Positions 54,961-64,000 of a stretch of 64,000 bases of DNA are shown here, in pieces. The position numbers and the translations under genes are program-made. This DNA is from Meandrina meandrites (lineage: Eukaryota; Cnidaria; Anthozoa; Scleractinia; Meandrinidae): assembly GCA_963693305.1 (NCBI GenBank), contig OY855905.1, positions 43,573,395 to 43,637,394 on the forward strand, in the 5' to 3' direction. The notes below the pieces were generated by a model. The model was not told the origin of the DNA. It saw only the letters and a program-made list of their open reading frames with translations, and did no database searches. Numbering within the stretch: position 1 is the stretch's first letter; each line of letters starts with the position of its first letter.

Positions 54961-57900
54961 CTGGGTAATATTCGTGCCCATTCTCCCACTGCGGTTTTTA
55001 GGCACAGTCAATCTCTACTTGGTCATGAAACAAAAGAAAACTTTCGATGTATTCTCGGCGTACCCAGCTTTTCTGCATAGAGTGGTTCCAGGTGTTGTCT
55101 TGCTAGCCCGATTGGCAATTGAGCGCCTCTGGCAACCTTTCAAGGGGGGTCTGGGGGGCATGCTCCACCGGAAATTCTTGTATTCTACGTCCTCAGAGGC
55201 GCCGTTTCCTTGATTCTGAGCACGATTTTCTAATAATCCCAATGCCAAACTTCGGTAGCATTTTACACACTTTAAAGACTGGTGAGGTTATTTAAAATAA
55301 AGGTTAGTTTCCGAAGTCCTGCTTTCAAAATTTTTTGAAGACCACGTAGCCAACATTGGGGTTTGTGGCATTGCGGTCAATTTTTCATACGGTATTTCGG
55401 TAATTGGTCGTAATTTTAATCTTGAATTGCGGTATTTTACAAACCTGCGAGATGCGTTTTCTTTACATTTTGGTTGACGATAGTCGGTATAAAAACGTAT
55501 CCTTTACTTTTTTTCCGACCATTTACAGCCGTTCCTGGTCATTTCGGAAGCAACCTGAAACAGCCTTATTTTTACAGATTGTCTTAACAACCAGTTTAAC
55601 CCGTGTCGATGTTTTCACGGTTCCCACCGCTCGTTTTTGCCTCTAGTTTTGCCCTCGCGTCAACGAATCCACCAGCTATACAGGCTTACTATGGTCTACT
55701 ATGAAATTGCGGTATTTTCCGATTTTTTTTGCGGTATGGCGGTAATGCGGTGGTCAGCTACCCCCAATACCCCCCTCCTACATTTAAATGGCGTCCAAAA
55801 TAACCTCTGCATGCGCAAGTGAAGTAAACACTGGCTTTCTTTCATCAGTTTTTATTCCTAATTTACGTCAAGGTCTCCTTGAGGACTTCTTTGAATGTAA
55901 CCATAAAAGTGAGTATGATTCAAGTTGGACATGCCGTACGAGGAATCCCACAGTACTCACAGTGGTCAAGGCAATTTACGAAACATTTCACAGCGCAGTG
56001 ATATGGGTGTACAAGGAATAGAGAATGACAGCAAAAAAAGGAGAAACCATATTTTTGCCGAAATACCATTGTATACGCCATTTCGACCTTTCTTTGTATG
56101 ACTTTCCTATCATAGCAGTTTACACATATACTGCATAATAAAAATATAGTCACATATCCAACTAATGCTGCCCCAAAATATTCCTTTTAGTATCCTGTAT
56201 TATAATTTTCAGTGCACCTTTTTTCTAGTGCCAAAAAGCTGCAGTTTATTTTGGTGTTGCTTTGGAAAGCGAGGGTATTCAACTGTTACTATTTATGTTC
56301 AAACAAAAATTGTGACTTCTGACATCTGATTAAATGCAATTACGACACCTCAATAGTAGATGAAATTATTAACTTGGCAGAAAGCGTGAGCTACAACATA
56401 CTTCTCTCGAGACAGTTCGTCAAATAAATGCAATCTCAAGACCAATCAAAACCAATTGGTCGACAAGAACAGAGATAAGCTTTGAATTTTTACTGAGCCA
56501 CAAGCGTTTCGATATTTCTTACAAACGCAAATTATATGGTCACTTTCACGCACATGATAAACAACAGAAACAACCAAGGCAAATATAATCCCATGCACAA
56601 AAGCTTCCATTCATATGTTTAACAATACAGCTAATTAACCAACGTACGATACAAATATATCAAATATAAACGAGTCATCGTGAATTTCATCTCAGAAAAC
56701 TCTCTTCATTAGGCTTGTGCTCAACTGACAAAAAATCCGGGAGATAAATTTGGCAAGCTGCACAGCCTACTGTACATATAGCGTCCATACAAAATTTATG
56801 GTTCACAGAAGACTGATTTCTTTTTCGTTCTCAATTTCAACTTTTAGCACAGAGTTTTTTGCGGCAGATTTACTCGCGACTCACATGAGACTTTTCACGC
56901 AACTCTGGCAACACCGACGCGAGAACCCACGCAATTCCCTAATGTATCCTCGCGTGTTTATCACGGACGTAGTGGATGGCACTACCTGTTCTAAAAATAT
57001 AAAAATTGTCTCGTATCATAGGGTGCGTGGATGTCGCGCTTACGGTCTCCTCCCATTATGGCTCCTGACTTCAGTAAATCAATTCAAGAGCGTACGAGGT
57101 CGACTCAGCGTAGGGGTAAAGTTTTTAAAAGTTTTTCAAAAAAATTAAAGGAAGATTTTATCGTGACCAATTTATCCTGGGTGTTTTCCTTGAAAATTAG
57201 GATTTTAGTAACATGTCATGTTGTCGTAGCCTTTATAAGACGGCTACGTCATGTGCTTAATACATAACGAAGACATAGCAGTTATCAGGTGCGAAACAGT
57301 GAAAGCTATTTGGAAAAAGAAACAAATCTTCGGTGCAGCTTCATGTCACGTCGGTCACAGGTCAATTTTTTTTTTTGAAGTCCTGTAAATTATGAACGCT
57401 GAAGGGCGCGATATCGCGTCACTTTAGGAACAGCATCGTATTTCGTGTTATAATTAATTATAATTAAATATAAGTTCTTTGTATTTGAAAAGGTCCTTTC
57501 GCGAACATACAATAAAGTTTGTAATGTAAATACACGGTGTTTCGTTACTTTGGATAACTGCCAAGCCCAGAAGACCCCAAAAGAGAGATGCAAGAGGGGG
57601 CGTATATCAAAAAAAAATTGGGCTTTGAATAGTCACAACATCAGATATAACTATCGTCGCGGTCTTTTTACAAAACTGAAACCCCGAATATAGCAAGCGC
57701 TATACCACAAAGAGAAGCGCGGGGAACTGCGAGGAACTGTTTGTTGCTCGAACCAGCCTCTAGTATCTTCGATATTGCAACTTATTCTAAGGCAAGTTTC
57801 GTTAGTTTTAATACGTTCGTGTCTAGTGTTTATGCCTAATAATGCTGACTGCTCTGCTTCCAGTTTAAATAACAATGATTTGTATTAGCTGTCTAGCTGT

Positions 57901-58900
57901 TCAATTATACTGTAGACAATGGGCTTCGAGTTTAGGAGTTAAGGTGTAGTGAGCTCTTTAGTTTTTAACTTACTCAGGAAACATCAAAGAGAGCAAAAAA
58001 TGGCGCTTTAGTCTAATACTTGGGGGGCAACGAATTGGCAGAGTCTTCATGAGTCGCATGCAGAACAACGCAAAGATCTAAAGAGCTACATGTAAGTGGC
58101 TTGCCTAGGCTCAGGCAAGTTCATTATTGACGTCTCTCGTAATGCAACCGAAAACACCTAAAGACTTCAATGCTAGCTTCACAAATCAAGCCGACTCTAC
58201 CTGTGTAGCCATTAAAATTAAAACTACATATATTTTTAAAAAAACGTTTACAGCTGCTTACAACCAGACAAAAAAGGAATGACACCTCGATCACAAAATC
58301 CCTTGATACGATAACTGAGATCAGAGTAGGGTACTGAATAGTGTTTATTTAACATCGCCGAGGTGAGGTCATGGATTTTTTTTAGTAATAATTTTAACAT
58401 TGTCGAATCGTCACGTCCAATTCTACACAGTCATCATGATAATAGATTAGAAATTGCTAACACAATGGTAAGCTTTCTTCTTAAATCGAAATCATCAATC
58501 TCACTTGGTTAAAACTTGAACTTGTCGCGCATCATCTCTGATCTTTAGCGCCAGTCCAACTTTAAGTGGAAGAGGAGAGACTGGGGAGAAACATAGCCGA
58601 CACATAACCTACTCGAGCTATTATATCTCACTGACACAAAAGGCGAATCGGAGGAAAATTCGCGCGCTTTTCCCCTTCGACCCGTTACTGCTTTCGTCAA
58701 GATACGAGCACATCAAATATGCATCTCGTGGTTGTTGAATGTGTTACTAATTTCACAGTAATAAGAATAATATATTTCCTACTTCTTCAGTCAGATCTTG
58801 CACTATTTGCTGCAACTTCCGAAATAATCAGAACAATCGAACACTGGAAGATTAAATTGTGACAAAGTTTCAACAATATAGAAATTGATAAAGATGACAT
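54961..58900. other. Intergenic with an uncertain plus-strand first exon
   Basis: No recognised gene. At 55788 an ATG in good context (TTAAATGGCG) opens MASKITSACASEVNTGFL and reaches a donor-like AAAAGTGAGT at about 55908; it could be a first exon of an unknown plus-strand gene divergent from the BNIP2-family gene, but no second exon was found. Frames at 56750-57267 are likewise unassigned. The CTGGGGGGCATGCTCCA repeat core is at 55148. Confidence 0.3.
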
Positions 58901-58909
58901 GAACATGTC

Positions 58910-59460
58910 ATCTTTATCATTTATTCACCGAGCATAAAATTAAACGTCTTCATTATTTAGTCTATTAGTTACACATATGTTTCTTTCGACACTGATTGCT
59001 GATCCTAGCAGTATGCAGAACTGCGTGTCATATATGAATCTTGTAGATCCTAGCTCACCGAGAGTCTCTGGTAGCTCAGTGATTAGAGCGCCCAACCAGT
59101 ATCTGGGAGGCCATGGGTTCGATTCCCGTCGGGGACTCATAGTTTTTCTTTGTCCCATGCTCGTGAAAAATGAACATTTCGTCTTTATAATTTATTCGCC
59201 AAGCTTAAAATTTAACATCTTTATTATTTATTACACATATGATGCTTTCAAAACTGCTGATCCTAGCAGTATCAAGGAGGCGTGTCACATACGAACCTAG
59301 TAAACGGCCTAGGCACCGAGAGTCTCTCGAAGCGCAGTGGTTAGGGCGCCCAACTGGTATCTGGGAAGCCATGGGTTCGATTCCCGTTAGGAAATCAGGA
59401 TTTTTCTTTATCATTTATTGACCGAGCATAAAATTTAACATCTTCTTTGCTTATTACTAA
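58910..59460 (+). repeat. Two tandem tRNA-derived SINE units
   Basis: Unit 1 (about 58922-59190) and unit 2 (about 59195-59445) share the order: CGAGCATAAAATTAAAC-like word, TTACACATATG, CTGATCCTAGCAGTAT, GTGTCA, ACCGAGAGTCTC, then the tRNA-like part with TGGTAGCTCAGTGATTAGAG (unit 1) and GGTTCGATTCC B-boxes at 59116-59126 and 59374-59384, then TTTTTCTTT. A third copy of the first word starts at 59419. Hence a tandem duplication of a SINE plus its flank. Confidence 0.75.
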
Positions 59461-60640
59461 TAAAGAAATTCATCACTATTGGCTTCCTGGTCATTCTTTA
59501 AGAAACAAAGATTGTTTGCCAGCGGTCTCGGTTGTAGAAACTCCAGCCCGGTTACCGGGATGAAATTTTGTGACTAATTTAGCTTCGCTTTCACAACAGT
59601 GTGCCCCGGCAAAATGGCGTAAGTCCTGATATTTTTCAATATTCTGCTCCAAACTCCTCCATTGTCCATTAGGAACAAGTCCAGTCCCCTGCTTCCAATC
59701 TAGTCATCTTTTCAATAAATATATGTCGTGACGACAAAGCTCCCAAAATTATCAGAATGTCACGCAAAGTTTGTTTTGAATGCACTATTATTGTGTTTGG
59801 TCGAAAGTTTTCCACATTTTTCTGAAGGCGAAGAACTTGAAGTCCAGTCCTTGTTACGTTTGGACTACTGTGAGATCCTCTTGCGGAATCGTGCAAATCA
59901 CGCACAAGTTTCTGAAAGGAATCGTTCATGTCCATGTGTTGTTTTGAATTTCACGTGAAGACAGGTTCAAAGTAAGATTTTGTATTGTATATCGTGTCCG
60001 ATACTTGAATGTCCCGAGAATTCTTCACTCGATCATAAACAGAGTACAGCAAGTATGTGTACATGACCATATTCAGCAATCAAGGTAAGGTTGTAAATTT
60101 TGCGTTTTTGGAATATTCACTTTTGAGTGCAGGATTATTTCACCTGCCGAATTGTCGCTACAATCACATACACAAACACATACGACACATACATATTCTG
60201 ATTTGAACACTGTAAATGAATTCATATGTTTACGAAACACACGAGACAGGGAAGACGACCAAGTTTACTTGAATGTTTGTGATCGGCTGTGTGTTTTGTC
60301 ATAAAAACGGTTTCACCTGGTTTATTATAAGACCAGCCCTGGCGTATCAAGAATAGACGCAAATTTCCTATAATTTCTTTTCTCTTTACAGTAACACATT
60401 CTAAATAGATTACTTCAATGTGTAGTTGAAATTTCTTGGATTTGTTATAAAAAAAAAAAAAAACTTTTGCCGTTCCATGGGAAATGCTTTATACATATTC
60501 ATTACATATTCTCACCACAAGACTTCGAGCGGGCCATTGTACACGTAATCGAATGTGGGGTGTGGTGACGTCACCGAGTGCACGCAAGGCGGTTGTTTTT
60601 ACGGAGAGTTTTAAAAAATAATTCAGTGTTTGTTCCAATC
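59461..60640. other. Intergenic upstream of the unknown gene
   Basis: No recognised gene. Open frames at 59669-59935 (minus) and 59728-59958 (plus) overlap in opposite directions without a known family. The last about 100 bp should contain the promoter of the gene starting at 60641. Confidence 0.35.
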
Positions 60641-63015
60641 ATGGATACGAGTGATGGGTGTAAGAAGGTACCAATTACACTGTAATGTTTAGGTTTCGCG
60701 TTTCTTAGCCAATTGGTTTTGCCATGTACTTGGCGGCATGCAGCTGACACATCAATAGTAGTTCAAACATACTGTAAATATGAAATTGAAAAGTTGCATA
60801 CGTGCGGTTCAATAGAGGTTAGAAGTTACAGAAAAAGTAGCAAAAGGGAGAAACGTAAGGAGTGCAACCGGACTGAAGATATTCAAATTTGGAACTTAAT
60901 AACATTGTTAGATAAAACAAATTGTAAAAGGACGATCAAACAATTCCGTGAATAATACGAAAGCTCAATAAAATGCCGTTTCTGGTCTGAAAGTTGTACG
61001 TAAACTCATTTTCACCAGGTTCATGGAAATATTTTCCAAGCCATATTCTTGCCGATCCTATTTTGTGCCAGAGGACGACATTAACAACAACAGTAGCAGC
61101 GACAACGAAATGAAAGGAGTGATCAAATCTCTGTTAACGGAATCCTTTTTCCAAAACGTCCTTGGATCAAGAGGAACAGTCACTTCATGGCAACCTTTTG
61201 AGGTGTGATCTTTTTTATAAGCTAGTTTATGTTGTAATCTTTTTTGTGAATACTTGAGTAGGTACAATGCAAACCTACTTTTTTAACCTACTGCATAAGC
61301 GCAACGTTGATCAAAATTTAAAGCTATACTGCACCGGCGTATGTCCTCTTGTGCTCATGTTTATCGTAAGAGTAAACACCCTTGTCGTACGTGTAGGCCT
61401 AGTCCAGTTCTGGCCCTGTCTCTCTCAAGCAGCGCTGCATGCGCGTCGCAAGGCCACAATTGGACTAATGCAGGCCACACATTTAGCCTGCGAACAGGAT
61501 CCCCAGTGGGGTAGAGAGCGGAAAATCGACGAGCGGAGCGATAGAAAGAGGAGTGCAGTCACACCGCGGTTTTTTCCACTCCACACCTCGCTGTAGAGCC
61601 TTGCGAGTTCGCAGGCTACCACACATTAGAATCGAAGGTCCGCCTGCCCAATAGGCCCATTGTCGCATGCTCGCAGACATGAGTACCTGTTAATTGCTTG
61701 GATAAACTACCCGACGGGAAAGGTACCTTGCTCTTAGCAAACTAGTTGCCTGTAATTAGTCCATAAATAAATAATTATAATTGAAAGTAACTCACGTTTT
61801 CTTCTCATCATGCTCAGGTCCCATTACAAACGATTGGCCTTACTACTACATGTAAGGCGACACAAAAAGATGATCGAATGATTGGCCACCGAGGCTTTGA
61901 AATCAGTTACACACCGAGCTATGGTAATGTATCGATTCATGCCTTATTTTGTATTTAAAACTTCAATCTTTGATTAACATTTATCGGCCTTTCAAACACT
62001 CGGCAATGACCTGCAGCTCCATCGTTTTATTTTAACTGAACGTCGTTCAACTATACAGTTATCTTGATCTAAAGAATTTGCAACTCAGCAAAAACTGAAG
62101 CTACCTCTTTGATAAGCTCCCGTCACGCAGACAGTGGGTGTAACGTTTTATCGCAAATTGAATTGTTGTTTCTTTGGTATTAATCAGTTTAATTTGAAAC
62201 TTCATCAATGACCCAACATGTAATTATATCCAAGGCCTTCTCATTTGGTATCAGTAATAAAAATCCAGTTTGATCGTTAATGTGAGTGGTTGGCGAAAAA
62301 GGAGCGACCCCAGTCCCTTATTGCCTTGCGTTCCCCGATTTTGGCACAAAGTGAAATTGGACTGTACGTGTGTACAGGTCACATACCCGGCACGTAAAAT
62401 TGGATATTTACGAAAGAAGCCTGATTCGTCCCCAGTCGTCTTCATACAGCGCGCAGGGAGAGCGCAGGGAGAGATGGGTACCGAGAAACGGAGTGCAAGG
62501 TGAGATGGGTATCATTCCCTGCTCCCCTACCTCGTGTGCAACCCTTCCTTTGCCGCGTGTTATATGAAGACGACTGGGGACGAGTCAAAGGAGCCAGTTA
62601 ATATGCAAGTGGGGGGGTCAATCTCGTTCCCAGAGTCCACGGGTTCCACGGTCAGCGGATGGTCGCCCAGGTGAAAGAGTTTCACCCGGCGACTAAACCG
62701 CTGACCGTGGAGCCTGTGGACTCTGGGAACGAGATTGGTGGGGGGTATATAAGCTCTCCAATTTGATGTTTCCCTCACATTAGGGAACTTTTTAACAGGC
62801 TAACTCCGAGTTGAGAAATGATCATGCGTTCAATAATAATTTATTTTTATTACTGTCAAAATTACAGGAGGGACTGCGACACAAACACTGCGTGTGGTGG
62901 CCAAGTGTAAAGCGCTGGCAGACAGGTTTGTAGATATCTTTGGAGATTGGATCAAACAACAAACAGGAGAAGTGAGCCAATATGCCGAGATGTTCCGACA
63001 TGTGTCGTATTTCAG
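60641..63015 (+). CDS. Unrecognised multi-exon gene, partial
   Basis: Four exons chain with matching phases and GT/AG borders: 60641-60657 (MDTSD then a split Gly codon), 61019-61202, 61818-61923, 62868-63015. Together they encode about 151 residues and continue past 63015, in phase 2. Peptide pieces: FMEIFSKPYSCRSYFVPEDD, MKGVIKSLLTESFFQNVLGS, TIGLTTTCKATQKDD, RGFEISYTPSYG, TLRVVAKCKALADRFVDIFG, YAEMFRHVSYFR. It looks like a soluble globular protein; I do not recognise the family. The short first exon is the weakest part; the ATG at 61023 is an alternative start. The SAP/SWIM gene at 63196 lies in what would be this gene's next intron, same strand, or else the gene ends in an exon I missed. 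Confidence 0.5.
61484..61618. mobile_element. 135-bp TAGCCTGCG element, 9-bp target duplication
   Basis: Begins TAGCCTGCGAAC, ends GTTCGCAGGCTA, flanked by CCACACATT at 61475-61483 and 61619-61627. Same termini and duplication length as 35891-37164, so a short non-autonomous Mutator-like member. It sits in intron 2 of the unknown gene. Interior is GC-rich (CGACGAGCGGAGCGATAG). Confidence 0.8.
62426..62583. mobile_element. 158-bp inverted-repeat element
   Basis: TCGTCCCCAGTCGTCTTCAT at the left and ATGAAGACGACTGGGGACGA at the right, a perfect 20-bp terminal inverted repeat. The interior carries GGGAGAGATGGGTA and GGTGAGATGGGTAT as a short internal direct repeat. No target duplication identified. 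Confidence 0.6.
62620..62736. mobile_element. 117-bp foldback element
   Basis: AATCTCGTTCCCAGAGTCCA at the left and TGGACTCTGGGAACGAGATT at the right, continuing inward with CCACGGTCAGCGG / CCGCTGACCGTGG. An almost complete hairpin with a short loop, next to poly-G on both sides (GGGGGGGTC and GGTGGGGGG). Confidence 0.6.
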
Positions 63016-63195
63016 GTTAGCTAGTTGTCGTTGCTTGATTATAAAAGAAGATTAAAGAATGTTACTTTACTATACTGTAGTCCGTCTTGGTGTTACAAAA
63101 CTAAAGTATACACCCTATGCATAATGAAAAGGGACTGGGAGCGATACGCGCGAAAGCGAGGCTAGTTGGGCCTTGTTTTGTTGTCTCGTGGTAAA

Positions 63196-64000
63196 ATGGC
63201 CGCTAATCAGTCTGTAAGTAGCCGTCTTTCCGAGGAGGATATTCCCGGAGCATCACTTCAAGGACGAAATCCAACCACTCTTAAATCTGACGAGCTTCGT
63301 TTTTGGTTAAAATGTCGTGGCGATCCGGCGAAGGGGCTGAAAACAAAGGCACAGTTGGCGAAAAGGCAAGTAAGCTTTTCGATCTATGTTTTAGTTGTAG
63401 TAAAATGAAGTGCTTTTGCTAGTTTGTTCAAAAGGACTAGAATTCTAACTTACATTTAAATAGAGATCTGTAGGACTTACGTATCAATTAACTGGTGTGC
63501 TAATTTGTTTTGTAGAGTACTTGAATATGTTGCCTCGGGCCGTGAAAAAGATGTCGTGGATCCGGACCAAAACTTAATTTACACGCGTCGGAAGCAGAGA
63601 CAAGAACAATTACAAACGCAAAGTGATCTGTTGCCAAAGGAAAGTACTGTAAAATTTTCATCAACTGGGTGGTCAATAAGTTTGCAACGAATGCCCTTGT
63701 TTACCAAGGCAGAAATGGATTTACACATCTCTCAGTCTGGAAAGAACATTGACCGAAATAAACAGAACCATGCAGTTCCAACAAGTATGAAAAAGGCCAA
63801 AACCTTCCTGGAGGACGAATACCTAAGGGACATAGTTGCTGCTAGTGATAATGAATATTTCTTTTTCAAATGTTTGTGTCACCATAGTTTTAAAAAAAAT
63901 GAAGCTCCTCATAAATTACAAGTTGCACTTTGTTTAGTGAGTGGAGCTGTAAAATATGCTTCATGTACCTGCGTGGCAGGATCTGTTGGCTTTTGTAACC
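63196..64000 (+). CDS. SAP-like plus SWIM zinc-finger protein, 3' end beyond window (probable YqaJ-type family)
   Basis: Start chosen at ATG 63196 (AAAATGGCC, good context) rather than 63166. Exon 1 63196-63365, exon 2 63516 to the window end; about 218 residues seen. Exon 1 carries a SAP-like helix pair (NPTTLKSDELRFWLKCRG, then KGLKTKAQLAKR) that is completed by VLEYVASGREKDVVDPD in exon 2; SAP domains bind DNA or chromatin. At the end CLVSGAVKYASCTCVAGSVG then FC begins a SWIM finger (CxC...Cx, with the His expected in the next codon). In cnidarian proteins this order is often followed by a YqaJ-like recombinase/exonuclease domain, which would lie outside the window. The intron needs a GC donor (AAG|GCAAGT); a GT donor 4 nt on gives an early stop. 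Host gene versus domesticated mobile-element gene is open. Confidence 0.7.

Noticed and set aside
59058..59165. Functional tRNA gene
   Set aside because: A- and B-box-like words are present, but the acceptor arm does not pair and the same unit is dispersed in truncated and inverted copies, so it is a SINE.
60713..60955. 80-codon lysine/arginine-rich frame
   Set aside because: It lies in the presumed first intron of the unknown gene, with no splice support or known family.

Overview
The window looks like nuclear DNA of a cnidarian, most likely a reef-building coral. It is AT-rich, its genes carry many short introns with GT/AG (and two apparent GC/AG) borders, and it is full of tRNA-derived SINEs and inverted-repeat (MITE-like) elements. 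The taxon is an inference; no marker gene fixes it.

Layout. 1-7315: intergenic, with SINE and inverted-repeat elements only. 7316-26949, minus strand: a complete 29-exon Golgi alpha-mannosidase II gene (MAN2A; I read 1148 codons plus stop with continuous phase). Its intron 15 holds a 1.55 kb G-rich minisatellite of 38-bp units. 27180-27857, plus strand: an intronless CACYBP/SIP gene, head-to-head with MAN2A across about 230 bp. 30614-39643, plus strand: a complete six-exon AP-3 sigma subunit gene (197 codons), whose 6.5 kb first intron is a transposon graveyard with nested insertions. 39644-45695: mostly repeats plus one unassigned candidate exon. 45696-52142, minus strand: a BNIP2-family gene with a C-terminal BCH (CRAL-TRIO-like) domain and a long acidic N-terminal exon; its last exon is not resolved. 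54818 onward: probable 5' UTR exon of that gene, then sparse sequence with tandem SINE copies. 60641-63015 and beyond, plus strand: a four-exon gene of unknown family. 63196-64000, plus strand: a SAP/SWIM-domain gene that runs off the window and probably belongs to the SWIM/YqaJ-type group common in cnidarians.

The four identified genes are separate housekeeping or trafficking genes (N-glycan maturation, ubiquitin-ligase/chaperone scaffolding, AP-3 vesicle sorting, BCH-domain Rho/trafficking scaffold) and do not form one pathway. The less ordinary content is in the mobile DNA: several inverted-repeat families with target-site duplications of different length (9, 7, 6 and 4 bp, TTAA, TA) readable directly from the sequence. 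They include a three-level nest (SINE split by a 2.48 kb TIR element, itself split by a 619 bp element) and a 1515 bp near-palindromic element with a decayed possible transposase fragment at its centre.
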